A stretch of DNA of 64,000 bases from Calothrix sp. NIES-4105 (GTDB lineage: Bacteria; Cyanobacteriota; Cyanobacteriia; Cyanobacteriales; Nostocaceae): positions 1,925,470 to 1,989,469 of the forward strand of contig NZ_AP018290.1 of the NCBI RefSeq assembly GCF_002368415.1, read 5' to 3'. The stretch's first letter is position 1, and each line of letters starts with the position of its first letter. The notes under the pieces are model-generated. The model saw only the letters and a list, made by a program, of their open reading frames with translations, was not told the DNA's origin and did no database searches. The position numbers were made by a program, and so were the translations under genes. Below, piece by piece: positions 17,997-26,792 of this stretch.

Positions 17997-18346
17997 TGCC
18001 TAACTGGAATCTTATTGAAGAAGGATTTTTGAAACTAACCCACCAAATGCAGCTTGGTGAGCTAGCATCATGCTTGGCACGTATTAAAGCATGGTCGCTA
18101 ACTGGTGTTCTAAACCGTGAAGTTGTTTCGATAATTCTCGATGAAGCTATATTATATACATCTTTATTAGAGCGAGAAAACCCAACTACTGAATTAGCTC
18201 AATTACAGCAATTACTACAAGATTGGCGGCACTCGTGGCTAACTATTTCTGTTTCAGATGCCGATATTTTAAATATTTCAGCAAAAAGTGCAGCCTGGAG
18301 TGATCGATTATTAGATATGTCTGGGTTACTACAACTTGTTAATTAA
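17996..18346 (+). CDS. DUF5674 partner protein, copy 1
   Basis: A 116-aa helical protein (MPNWNLIEEGFLKLTHQMQL, LASCLARIKAW, WSDRLLDMSGLLQLV) that I do not recognise. It begins within the stop codon of the DUF5674 gene. It resembles weakly the 129-aa partner at 31526-31915, mainly in the C-terminal W-S-x-R helix. The two genes look like a transferable module. No catalytic motif is seen. Confidence 0.55.
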   Translation: MPNWNLIEEGFLKLTHQMQLGELASCLARIKAWSLTGVLNREVVSIILDEAILYTSLLERENPTTELAQLQQLLQDWRHSWLTISVSDADILNISAKSAAWSDRLLDMSGLLQLVN

Positions 18347-18378
18347 TGTTTATAAATAAACTGATGGAGCAATAAATC

Positions 18379-18570
18379 ATGTGGAAAGACGAAATTTTAG
18401 AAGACATCCATAAAATTCGTGAAGAACACGCCAAGTCTTTTAACTATAATTTGGAGGCAATGTTTGCGGATTTGCAAAAAAGACAGTACGAAGATGGTAA
18501 GCAAGTTGTGAATTTATCACAAAAGCGACCTATTCGCAAATCACCACATCCAACTACTGAAAATCTATAG
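18379..18570 (+). CDS. 63-aa small protein, antitoxin-like
   Basis: Starts MWKDEILEDIHKIREEHA and continues with NYNLEAMFADLQKRQ, then a basic tail (SQKRPIRKSP). Proteins with this pattern are widespread in filamentous cyanobacteria next to toxin-like genes, and are often treated as antitoxins. GGAGCAATAA lies before the ATG. It may belong with the DUF5674 pair upstream. Function is unknown. Confidence 0.55.
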   Translation: MWKDEILEDIHKIREEHAKSFNYNLEAMFADLQKRQYEDGKQVVNLSQKRPIRKSPHPTTENL

Positions 18571-18639
18571 GTTAGGCGCCAATAAAAAGCGCTATAGCAA
18601 TGTAAAGTCTTTAATTCTACGTCAAAATTGAATTTTCGT

Positions 18640-19602
18640 ATGAAAGACACTTCTTACTATTCAAATATTTTTTCTAAGCTTAACGTAAGCAAAAGTAAAG
18701 AATTAGGAACTGCTAATCATAAACCAATACTAATATTAAGTCTTATTGATTTAATTACACAAGGAATAATTGCAAGGAATCAGATTCTGGTATCTGATCA
18801 ACTTGTTGATACTTTTAATAAATACTGGAATGTACTAGGCACAGAAACACGCAAAGGAGGCTTACATTATCCATTTTATCATTTGCGAAGCGAAGGTTTT
18901 TGGCATTTAATCTTTAAACCCGGTTATGAGGGATTACAAAATAAAACAGTAAAGAACTTAAGACCGAAAACAGTTAATCAATTAAAACTAGCAGTAGAAT
19001 ATGCTTATTTAGATGACGAATTGTTCAACTTACTACAAAATGAAGGGACAAGAAGAGAATTAGTTGAATCGTTGATTTCAGCATGGTTTTCTAATTATGC
19101 AAATGAGATTGAAGAAGTTATTACAATAAATCAGAAGTTTCAGGACTTATCACCAGAGTTAGATATTTCCGAAACAACAAATTACGATGCTCAATCGAAA
19201 GAAGCTTTAAAAACATCAATTATCAGAAATGCTTTTTTTAGAAAAGCCGTATTACATACTTATGAATACAAATGTGCTTTTTGTGGGTTAAAAGTTATGA
19301 AGTCAAGCAAATATCATATTGTAGATGGAGCGCATATCAAGCCCTTTGGAAAATTCCGTGATAGCAGAATCAAAAATGGTATATCGCTATGCAAAAATCA
19401 CCATTGGGCATTTGACAGAGGCTTATTTACTGTTGATGATAAATACAAAATTGTGATGAGTACAAAGTTTGAAGAGGAATCTCCAAATGCTCAACCCATG
19501 AAAAGCTTTCATGGCAAAAACTTATATTTGCCAAGTTTAGAAAAGTTTTATCCAGACTTAGAAGCTTTTGAGTGGCATCGCCAAAATAAGTTTGATAATT
19601 AG
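18640..19602 (+). CDS. SBD-HNH endonuclease, phosphorothioate-DNA-binding type
   Basis: 320 aa. The N-terminal half (KLNVSKSK, ANHKPILILSLIDLI, then HYPFYHLRSEGFWHL at 76-90) looks like the sulfur-binding domain of type IV enzymes such as ScoMcrA, in which a Tyr-Pro pair helps form the sulfur pocket; Y77-P78 could be that pair. The C-terminal half is an HNH nuclease: CAFCGLKV, DGAHIKPFG, NGISLCKNHHWAFDRG. It should therefore cut phosphorothioated DNA, which conflicts with the dnd modification genes beside it. It ends 12 bp before the convergent dndB stop. ATG at 18640 is chosen over TTG at 18628. Confidence 0.8.
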   Translation: MKDTSYYSNIFSKLNVSKSKELGTANHKPILILSLIDLITQGIIARNQILVSDQLVDTFNKYWNVLGTETRKGGLHYPFYHLRSEGFWHLIFKPGYEGLQNKTVKNLRPKTVNQLKLAVEYAYLDDELFNLLQNEGTRRELVESLISAWFSNYANEIEEVITINQKFQDLSPELDISETTNYDAQSKEALKTSIIRNAFFRKAVLHTYEYKCAFCGLKVMKSSKYHIVDGAHIKPFGKFRDSRIKNGISLCKNHHWAFDRGLFTVDDKYKIVMSTKFEEESPNAQPMKSFHGKNLYLPSLEKFYPDLEAFEWHRQNKFDN

Positions 19603-19614
19603 TTAAAAAATAAC

Positions 19615-21210
19615 TTATAACTTAGGTGGTAGCCCTAATTCTTGTGGGTCAACAAAATCACCCTCAAAATTCATCGTTTTATTTCCAAAAGTCCTAGTTT
19701 TAGCGAACTCTTTCCTTAATTCTGAAATTTCCATAGAATCTTTCATTCCACCTAAGATGTATACTAATAGCTTGGCTGCTAAGTCTTTTCCTGCTACTGT
19801 GATTCGCTTGCGGTTCGTATCATATAAAACTCCGTGCCAAAGTGAGTTAGTAAATTCCATGTTGCTGAACCCGCCTTTTTTATCAAATGTACGAAGCTTT
19901 TTGAAAATTTTCTCAAGCGATAACCCCTTTTTAAATACGAGAATGCCTAATGCTTGTACTAGAGCTACTTGACCTACAGGACGGAAAAGCATATTTCCCT
20001 CGCCGCCATTTTTTTCAAAACTAAATCTTCTTAAGGAAGGTGTATCTTCGTCTTCTAGTATCCTATAGCTAGGAAGACTGGCTAAGTAATCAAAAAGTGT
20101 ATTAAACTCTTTTATTCCTTCTTCGAGTTCTTCATCGTCAGGACGCATGGATATTAAACCCTTTTCTTTTTTCCAATGTAGATATTTTTGTCCCAAGTAC
20201 CGCTCTGACATTTCTTTTAGTGCTTGCAGCGTTGTTAAAACGGTTGACTTCGGCGCCACTGTTGCACTATTCCAATTTATGCGGGCTTGTCTATCTTCAC
20301 GTTGTTCAAGTAGTGGATGAGTAACAGCTATTTTTCTTGCAACAATAGAAAAACCATCATCTTCGTCTAACTGGGTTAGTTGACCTTTAGTTAAAGGAAC
20401 AGCCATCAGGTTTACATGAACAAAAATTGAACGTACTCGTCTTGTTGCTTGCTGCCTCGTCTCTCCTGCTGTAACCGCTGAAATAAACTCAATACCAATT
20501 TTTTCTTGTGGCAGCTTCTCCAAATAATCTGAGGATAAATCAAATTGTTCAATTAAATCATTAAGTTTTATCGATGTTTCGTATGGAGTTTTATCTTTCT
20601 TGTAACGCTGAAGTTGGCGCCTATTAAGCAACTCTATCAAACCTTGGACTCCCATTAACCGATGCTGTCCATCAAGTGCGTATATTGTTACGTTTTCTGT
20701 ATTTACATTAAGTAAACCAAATCTACCTTCTTCATCAAGTGAAGTAAATTCAGCAGCAGACCTTAATGCTCTTCCTTCGCTATCCCATTCTGGCGCCTGC
20801 GGAGTATCTACCCAAGGTTGGTTTAGCACAACCAAAACTGGAGGAAACTTATGATGCTTACGTGACGCTAAGTACTGAACCAAAGCAGCTTGACGCGACC
20901 AGTCTAAAGGACGTTGGTTAATTTCATCAATACTATCGGCATCAATTTCAATATTGCCACTATGAGGATTATACTTATGGCTCAGTAGAGGCAAATGTGA
21001 AGCAAAGTTAACTCGACTTGCGAACCATTCCAACGTAACAGAGCTTACATATGCCTCCGTACCACCCATTTGAGTTTTTTGTGCGGGTATTAAATTTCCA
21101 CTGTCTAAATAATTTTCTAGGAGCAACGAAAGTATTTTTTGATTCCTCTGTTCAGGTTCGTTATACTGATGGAGAATGTCGGAGATTAAGTCTGATTCGC
21201 TTGAAATCAT
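19615..21210 (-). CDS. dndB: DndB, DGQHR-domain protein of the Dnd system
   Basis: 531 aa from ATG at 21210 (MISSESDLIS); the frame stays open to 21510 but that part overlaps dndC and is not family-like. The hallmark DGQHRLMGVQGL lies near residue 220, with FVHVNLMAVPLTKGQ and EDGFSIVARK following. From work in Streptomyces and Salmonella, DndB represses the dnd operon and tunes modification. Here it is divergent from dndC with a 221-bp shared promoter region that holds an inverted repeat, which fits a regulator. It is convergent with the SBD-HNH gene. Confidence 0.85.
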   Translation of the reverse strand: MISSESDLISDILHQYNEPEQRNQKILSLLLENYLDSGNLIPAQKTQMGGTEAYVSSVTLEWFASRVNFASHLPLLSHKYNPHSGNIEIDADSIDEINQRPLDWSRQAALVQYLASRKHHKFPPVLVVLNQPWVDTPQAPEWDSEGRALRSAAEFTSLDEEGRFGLLNVNTENVTIYALDGQHRLMGVQGLIELLNRRQLQRYKKDKTPYETSIKLNDLIEQFDLSSDYLEKLPQEKIGIEFISAVTAGETRQQATRRVRSIFVHVNLMAVPLTKGQLTQLDEDDGFSIVARKIAVTHPLLEQREDRQARINWNSATVAPKSTVLTTLQALKEMSERYLGQKYLHWKKEKGLISMRPDDEELEEGIKEFNTLFDYLASLPSYRILEDEDTPSLRRFSFEKNGGEGNMLFRPVGQVALVQALGILVFKKGLSLEKIFKKLRTFDKKGGFSNMEFTNSLWHGVLYDTNRKRITVAGKDLAAKLLVYILGGMKDSMEISELRKEFAKTRTFGNKTMNFEGDFVDPQELGLPPKL

Positions 21211-21285
21211 AAATAATGTGTCAAAAGTGTTAATTTGGACAAGATTCACTATATACAAAGTAGAGAAATAATAAAAATAGTTTTT

Positions 21286-21354
21286 AAAAACCTTAATTTT
21301 ATGTGATACTGAAATTTGCTCTTGTGCAACGAAGCTGTCATATATAAGGTTTTT
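21286..21354. promoter_or_regulatory. Inverted repeat in the dndB-dndC divergent promoter region
   Basis: AAAAACCTTA (21286-21295) and TAAGGTTTTT (21345-21354) are exact 10-bp inverted copies 49 bp apart. GTTTTTAAAAAC just left is a further perfect palindrome. They are candidate operators for DndB. The TACG-N10-CGTA site I recall for Salmonella is not seen. Confidence 0.4.
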
Positions 21355-21431
21355 ACGGCTAAACCCATAAAGTTGAGTCCGTTGAAAATCAGGCATTAAG
21401 TTTAAGCAAGGCAATTGAATAGGTAGAGAAA

Positions 21432-23051
21432 ATGACTGCAACACAACAGCCAGAAAATAAAAATCAAGGTCAGCGGACTGTTGCTGAGTTTGTCGAAGTT
21501 GTAGAGGCACTAACTCAGGAAATACAGGAACTATACTGCCTAGATGCCATTCCTTGGGTTATTGGTTATTCTGGCGGAAAAGATTCTACCGCGACTTTGC
21601 AGCTTATATGGAATGCAATAGCAAAGCTTCCTATTACCAAGCGAAAAAAAGTAATACACGTTATTACAACCGATACATTAGTTGAAAACCCTATTGTTGC
21701 TGCTTGGGTGCGTAGCTCACTCATCCAAATGAAAAAAGCCGCGACTGAGCAACAAATGCCTTTCGAGCCTCATTTATTAACTCCTGAGATTGCACAAACA
21801 TATTGGGTTGGTTTAATTGGCAAAGGATATCCGGCGCCGAGGCATAAATTTCGCTGGTGTACTGGCAGGTTAAAGATTGACCCGTCGAACCACTTTATTC
21901 GCGATGTTGTTAGAGCTAGTGGTGAGGCAATAGTCGTTTTGGGTACTCGCAAAACAGAAAGTATGAATCGTGCTTTAATTATGGCAAAACGTGAAGCACG
22001 ACGAGTACGTGAACGTGTTAGTCCTCATCCGAGTTTAATAAATTCTCAACTTTACACTCCAATTGAAGATTGGCGAACAGATGAAGTTTGGCTTTATTTA
22101 ATGCAGTGGCAGAATCCTTGGGGTTATAGTAATAAAGACCTATTTGCTATGTACCGAGGAGCAACGGCAGACAATGAATGTCCTTTAGTTGTCGATACAT
22201 CTACCCCTAGCTGCGGTAGTTCCCGTTTTGGGTGTTGGGTATGTACACTGGTTGATAGTGATAAATCATTGACAGCAATGATTCAAAATGACGAAGAAAA
22301 AGAGTGGTTACAGCCATTAGTCGATTTTCGTCTGGAACTGGATATAGAAAACGACCGTCATAAACGAGATTTTCGTCGCATTTGGGGCGAAGTTCAACTT
22401 TTTGAGCGTAACGTCAATGGAGAAACATCTGTTGAACCAATACCGGGTCCATATACAAAATATTGGCGTGAGTATTGGTTAAGGCGCCTACTTGAAGCGC
22501 AAACAGAAATTCGTCGTACTGCGCCAGCAGAAATGCGTGATATTTATCTAATTACCCCAGAGGAGTTAAGTGAAATTCGCCGTATCTGGTTGCAAGAAAA
22601 ACATGAATTTGATGACAGTGTACCTCGTATATATAAAGAAGTGACTGGAGAAGATTTTAAAGATGTCCGCCCAGGCGCCGGCTACAGTCTGCTTGGTAGT
22701 GATGAGTGGGAAGTTCTCGAAGAACTTTGTGGCTCGGATGCTATGCATTTAGAGTTAATGGCGAAGCTATTAGATACTGAGTATCAATATCGAAAACGTG
22801 GGCGCCGTGTAGGAATATATGACGCATTAGAAAAATGTTTTGATACTAGCTCGCGCTCGCAGGAAGACGCAATAAAAAATGCTCACTTGAAGCGTGACTT
22901 AAGAGAAGCCGTTAGCGAAGGTAATGTAGCTAAGGTTAAGCAGCTAACTTTAGGCGATGCACTAGCAGAAGCTAATCAAGAAGAATCTACAAATGATTCT
23001 ACTGGCAATAATAAAAATTGGAAAAACATTAAATTTAAAAATAAGGAATAA
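21432..23051 (+). CDS. dndC: DndC, DNA sulfur-transfer PP-loop ATPase
   Basis: 539 aa. The PP-loop SGGKDST is at residues 47-53. Five cysteines match the DndC pattern: C143 in RWCTGRL, and C250, C261, C268 and C271 around CPLVV..SCGSSRFGCWVC, the last four being likely 4Fe-4S ligands. DndC activates and transfers sulfur to the DNA backbone with DndD and DndE, using sulfur from a cysteine desulfurase. No dndA is present, so a housekeeping IscS-type enzyme must supply it. AGGTAGAG precedes the ATG. The C-terminal tail is Asn/Lys rich. Confidence 0.93.
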   Translation: MTATQQPENKNQGQRTVAEFVEVVEALTQEIQELYCLDAIPWVIGYSGGKDSTATLQLIWNAIAKLPITKRKKVIHVITTDTLVENPIVAAWVRSSLIQMKKAATEQQMPFEPHLLTPEIAQTYWVGLIGKGYPAPRHKFRWCTGRLKIDPSNHFIRDVVRASGEAIVVLGTRKTESMNRALIMAKREARRVRERVSPHPSLINSQLYTPIEDWRTDEVWLYLMQWQNPWGYSNKDLFAMYRGATADNECPLVVDTSTPSCGSSRFGCWVCTLVDSDKSLTAMIQNDEEKEWLQPLVDFRLELDIENDRHKRDFRRIWGEVQLFERNVNGETSVEPIPGPYTKYWREYWLRRLLEAQTEIRRTAPAEMRDIYLITPEELSEIRRIWLQEKHEFDDSVPRIYKEVTGEDFKDVRPGAGYSLLGSDEWEVLEELCGSDAMHLELMAKLLDTEYQYRKRGRRVGIYDALEKCFDTSSRSQEDAIKNAHLKRDLREAVSEGNVAKVKQLTLGDALAEANQEESTNDSTGNNKNWKNIKFKNKE

Positions 23052-23158
23052 ATTTTTTGCACAAGACGTAAAAAATAGACAATATTGTAATACTATTATC
23101 TTGATGATATTAGATAGTATATATGTTTTGACGCTTCCAAGTCAGACAAAAAATCATT

Positions 23159-25144
23159 ATGAAATTTATTGAGCTAGTTTTACAAAATTTTGGACCTTAT
23201 GCGGGTAAGCAAGTTATTAACCTTGATACTCAAGTTGATGAACACTCGCGTCCTATCCTGCTAGTAGGAGGGATGAATGGAGGTGGTAAAACGACTTTTA
23301 TGGATGCTCTTCGTCTAGCATTATATGGTCATCGTGCGTATTGTTCTACTCGTGGCAATTTAAATTACAGTGACTTTTTACTTCAATGTATTAATAACAA
23401 TACAAAAGCAGATGATACACGAGTAGAGCTAGTCTTTGAAAATATTGAAAACGATAAACCAATCAGGTATCGTGTAGTTCGTACTTGGAACAGAAGTTTA
23501 AAAGATGGAAAAGATTCTTTGGGAGTATTTAACACCAAAGATGATACTTGGAGGTTAGAGGAGCTAATTAATACTTGGGATGATTACATAGAAAATCTAT
23601 TACCTCTGGGTATTTCTAACTTATTTTTATTTGATGGCGAACAAGTAAAAGAGTTGGCTGAACAAGAAACACCTCCTCCTGCTGTTGCAGATGCTATTCG
23701 TGCCTTATTAGGATTAGAATTAGCAGAAAAATTAGCAATTGATATAGAAATATTAGTTAATCGTAAGCGCAAAGAAATAGCTGATACCAAAGAATTAGCA
23801 AATTTAGAGGATATAGAAGAAAAAATACTTTTATTACAAGAAGATTATAATCAAAATAAAAATTTAGAAAATTCTTTTTTAACATCTTTAGAGAAAGCAG
23901 AGAAAGATGTAAAAGACGCATTAGATAAATTCGTCTCAGAGGGAGGAAAAATTGCAGCGGAACGTAGTCAATTAGAAAAACTTCGTAACCAAAAAATAGC
24001 AGAAGTAGAAGATGCGCGTAAAGGTATGTGCGATATGGCTGATACTGCTTTACCACTAGCCTTAGTAGAAAACTTACTTAGTACAGCGCAACTGCAAGGG
24101 CAAAAAGAATTTAGTATTGAGCAAGCACAAATTGCCAGCAATATTCTAGTAGAGCGTGATAAAAGGTTATTAGATTTAATTTCTAATTTAGATATATCAA
24201 AAAAAGAATCTCAAAAAATAAAAGCATTTTTAGATGAGGATATTTCTACTTTAAATGCCAACTTAATTCAACCTGAAGAGTCTTGGTTATTAGCTGACGC
24301 AGAAAGTTTAAGCAAGTTAAGTAATATTCTTTACTACTTACAAAACTCAAAAAACCTTGCTAAACAACAATTAAAGATACTTCAAGTTAAAGAAGATGAA
24401 ATCGTAACTTTAGAGCGTCAAGTACAAACAGCAGCCTCGCCAGAAGAGTATAATAAATTGCAAGATGCACTAAAAACAGCACAAGCTAAAGCAGCACAAA
24501 TCAAGAATAAATACGAAGAAGTGAAACGTCGTGTAACAGAATTAGAAGAAGAAATTGATATAGCAAAAAAAGAGTTAAAAGAATTTACAACTCAAACAAT
24601 TGACCGAAAAAACGTTGAGCATATAATAACTGCATCTTCCAGAGTTCAAGAAACTCTCAAGCAATTTCGCGAAAAACTAACCCGTAAAAAGCTGAATAAA
24701 CTAGAACTTGAGGTAACAGATTGTTTTCGTTATCTTTTACATAAATCTGATTTAGTACATCGTATCGCTATTGAAACCGTAAGCTTTAGCCTTTCATTAT
24801 ATGACTCACAAGGCAAATCTGTTCCCAAACATCGTTTATCAGCAGGGGAAAAGCAGCTTTTAGCCATTGCTTTCTTATGGGGACTTGCGCGCGTTTCTGG
24901 GCGCCGCTTACCAGTTGCCATTGACACACCATTAGGGCGCCTTGACTCATCGCACCGAGGCAACTTGGTAGAAAAATACTTCCCAGCAGCAAGTCACCAG
25001 GTAATATTACTCTCTACTGATACAGAAATAGGTAAAGCCGAAGTTGAAAAACTCCGAGAAAACGAAGCTATCGCGCGCGAGTATCTACTTAAATATGACT
25101 CCGCAAAACGCCAGACATCGGTAGTTGATGGATATTTTTGGTAA
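23159..25144 (+). CDS. dndD: DndD, SMC-like ATPase
   Basis: 661 aa. Walker A is GGMNGGGKTTF (37-47), followed by the family block LFLFDGEQVKELAEQE near 158. Long coiled coils span about 190-510. The ABC signature LSAGEKQLLAIAF and Walker B LPVAIDTPLGRLD come late. No cysteine hook separates the coiled coils. DndD is the ATPase of the DndCDE modification complex and has been linked to DNA opening or nicking. It follows dndC after 107 bp, in which ACAATATTGT (23079-23088) is a palindrome also found before argF. The tail ends in TSVVDGYFW. Confidence 0.93.
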   Translation: MKFIELVLQNFGPYAGKQVINLDTQVDEHSRPILLVGGMNGGGKTTFMDALRLALYGHRAYCSTRGNLNYSDFLLQCINNNTKADDTRVELVFENIENDKPIRYRVVRTWNRSLKDGKDSLGVFNTKDDTWRLEELINTWDDYIENLLPLGISNLFLFDGEQVKELAEQETPPPAVADAIRALLGLELAEKLAIDIEILVNRKRKEIADTKELANLEDIEEKILLLQEDYNQNKNLENSFLTSLEKAEKDVKDALDKFVSEGGKIAAERSQLEKLRNQKIAEVEDARKGMCDMADTALPLALVENLLSTAQLQGQKEFSIEQAQIASNILVERDKRLLDLISNLDISKKESQKIKAFLDEDISTLNANLIQPEESWLLADAESLSKLSNILYYLQNSKNLAKQQLKILQVKEDEIVTLERQVQTAASPEEYNKLQDALKTAQAKAAQIKNKYEEVKRRVTELEEEIDIAKKELKEFTTQTIDRKNVEHIITASSRVQETLKQFREKLTRKKLNKLELEVTDCFRYLLHKSDLVHRIAIETVSFSLSLYDSQGKSVPKHRLSAGEKQLLAIAFLWGLARVSGRRLPVAIDTPLGRLDSSHRGNLVEKYFPAASHQVILLSTDTEIGKAEVEKLRENEAIAREYLLKYDSAKRQTSVVDGYFW

Positions 25145-25219
25145 CAAGTAAGTCGGCGCCAAATCGTAGATGCCCAAATTTAGCGTTAGGATGATATCAA
25201 CGAGAGAGGTTTTGTTGTT

Positions 25220-25530
25220 ATGAGTAAGAGGACTCAACTGCTCGAAGCAATTGCAGCCCTGCCGGAAGAGCTAGTTGATCAGGCGTTGAGCTATGTGCAT
25301 ATGTTGCTTTCATCCGATTCAAATTACACCGGGAGTTTGCGGGGGGCAGGCACGAATTCGCTTGGACGCGGATTCCAGTATGGACTTTGGTGGCATATCA
25401 CCAACAGGGCGCCTCGGACGAGGAATTAATGGCAAACTATCCTGGGTTGACTGCAACTGATCTGAGTGCGGCTTGGGATTATTACAAGCAAAATAGTGAA
25501 CAGGTAGAGCGAGAGATCGGTTACACCTAG
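25220..25530 (+). pseudogene. DUF433 antitoxin-like gene, frameshifted
   Basis: The first frame gives MSKRTQLLEAIAALPEELVD and a helix. The homology then moves to a second frame at VCGGQARIR (from 25335) and to a third at WTRIPVWTLVAYHQQGASDE (from about 25360), ending GYT at 25530. Together these rebuild a DUF433-type protein, so the gene carries two frameshifts, one beside a run of six G. It lies between dndD and dndE. Sequencing error is the alternative. Confidence 0.75.
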
Positions 25531-25613
25531 TTTTGTTGTGCAGGAGTATGTCAGAGGTTAACTGTAATTTATAGCTTCACAGTTTCTGTTGAGTTTTGAG
25601 ACTTAATTAAGCA

Positions 25614-26063
25614 ATGTTAAATTGTTTTGATGTGGCTAAATATCTCCTGGCTCAAGCTTCTGAGGATGCTGGAGACTTAATTTCAAACCTGATGTTACAG
25701 AAATTGGTCTATTATGCTCAGGGGTTTTATTTGGCACTCTATGATACGCCGCTTTTTCCCGAACCAATAGAAGCTTGGATAAATGGTCCGGTTGTTCCTA
25801 TGTTGTTTGAATATTACAAAAAGTTTGGAGCAGGTGCCATTGATTACCCAAATGATGTAGATTTTTCTATATATGACGATGAAACAATGAGTTTTTTAGA
25901 TGAGGTTTATTCAGAATTTGGACAGTTCTCTGCTTGGAAGTTACGTAATATGACGCAGGAAGAATACCCTTGGAAACTAGCGGCTCAAACTCATACTGAA
26001 ATTTCTCATAAATCAATGAAGGAATATTTTAAAACTCAGTTAGCAAGTGAGGATGTATCGTGA
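25614..26063 (+). CDS. Panacea (DUF4065/SocA-like) antitoxin-domain protein
   Basis: 149 aa. FDVAKYLLAQA, SNLMLQKLVYYAQGFYLALY, EPIEAWINGPVVPMLFEYYK and LRNMTQEEYPWKLA are the standard blocks of the DUF4065/Panacea family, including GPVVP. Members act as antitoxins or adaptor-like neutralisers for varied toxins. No toxin partner is next to it: a broken DUF433 gene lies upstream and a repeat plus dndE downstream. It may be an orphan or may neutralise a Dnd effector; both are inference. Confidence 0.85.
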   Translation: MLNCFDVAKYLLAQASEDAGDLISNLMLQKLVYYAQGFYLALYDTPLFPEPIEAWINGPVVPMLFEYYKKFGAGAIDYPNDVDFSIYDDETMSFLDEVYSEFGQFSAWKLRNMTQEEYPWKLAAQTHTEISHKSMKEYFKTQLASEDVS

Positions 26064-26132
26064 TGTATACTCAGTAATCAAACTACTAGCTTCGTTTGAA
26101 ATCGTTACGCATACTACCTTCTAACTCGCGTT

Positions 26133-26195
26133 GGTGCGTGACGCCACTAAATCACTAGCTTCGTTTGAAATTGTTAATAGCGTCACGCACCCTAC
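26133..26195. repeat. GGTGCGTGACGC / GCGTCACGCACC palindromic repeat
   Basis: A 63-bp element with 12-bp arms, inserted with its right arm 2 bp before the dndE start codon. A degenerate second copy precedes it (26083-26118, CTAGCTTCGTTTGAAAT...). Other copies: 41105-41168, 41411-41476, 44373-44436; a decayed one at 29064-29130. Confidence 0.8.
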
Positions 26196-26196
26196 T

Positions 26197-26580
26197 ATGG
26201 AACCACCACTTGAACGTATTAAAATATCGCAAACGGCAAAAGAGCAATTAATTAAGCTCAAGCGCATTACGAAAATAGACCAATGGAATATATTATGCCG
26301 TTGGGCATTATGCCGTTCGCTAGCAGAACCAACTCCTCCCTCCCCAGTACCTATAAAATTAGATAGTAATGTTGAAATGAATTGGCGCGTATTTGGAGGC
26401 GAGATTTCCGATATGCTGTTAATCGCCCTTAAACAGCGCTGTTATAACGATGGTTTTGGTACAACAAAAGAAGTTTTAGCAGAACAGCTAACATTACACC
26501 TACACCGTGGCATTGGTTATTTGGCTGGCGACCAAAAAATTAAGAAAATTGAAGATTTAATTGAATTAACAGTAAATTAG
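26197..26580 (+). CDS. dndE: DndE, DNA sulfur modification protein
   Basis: 127 aa from ATG at 26197 (MEPPLERIKIS). The blocks QWNILCRWALCRSLAEPTPP, MNWRVFGGE and LHLHRGIGYLAG are those of DndE. DndE is a small basic protein that forms tetramers, binds DNA and is needed with DndC and DndD for phosphorothioation. An open frame extends 22 codons upstream, but it lies wholly inside a palindromic repeat, so the later ATG is chosen. Unlike the usual dndCDE order, about 1 kb of foreign genes and repeats separates it from dndD, and no good ribosome site is visible because the repeat abuts the start. Confidence 0.92.
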   Translation: MEPPLERIKISQTAKEQLIKLKRITKIDQWNILCRWALCRSLAEPTPPSPVPIKLDSNVEMNWRVFGGEISDMLLIALKQRCYNDGFGTTKEVLAEQLTLHLHRGIGYLAGDQKIKKIEDLIELTVN

Positions 26581-26582
26581 TT

Positions 26583-26792
26583 ATGTTAGAAGACCCAGAA
26601 AAATCAGGGGAACTTTGGAGTGATTATGTGTGGGCTGATACAGAGTCAGAAGCCATGCGAAAGTGTGAAATTAAAGCGGAGCAAGCTACTATAGAAGGTA
26701 AAACACTTGTAAGGTTGATTGGTCAACCCAAGAGAGTAGGTAAAGGGAAACGCTACGAATGTATTTTTGAAAGTGAGGTTTATGATGCTTGA
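26583..26792 (+). CDS. 69-aa protein downstream of dndE
   Basis: Begins 2 bp after the dndE stop. It contains GELWSDYVWADTESEAMRKC and KTLVRLIGQPKRVGKGKRYEC, rich in charged residues. I do not recognise it; no catalytic motif is seen. It overlaps the next gene by about 11 bp, so the three form a tight translational unit. Confidence 0.6.
   Translation: MLEDPEKSGELWSDYVWADTESEAMRKCEIKAEQATIEGKTLVRLIGQPKRVGKGKRYECIFESEVYDA

Noticed and set aside
21211-21510. N-terminal extension of dndB overlapping the dndC start
   Set aside because: The extra 100 residues are hydrophobic and unlike DndB, and they overlap dndC codons. ATG at 21210 begins the family-like part.
26131-26196. 22-residue N-terminal extension of dndE
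   Set aside because: It is encoded entirely by a GTGCGTGACGC palindrome found in several non-coding places.
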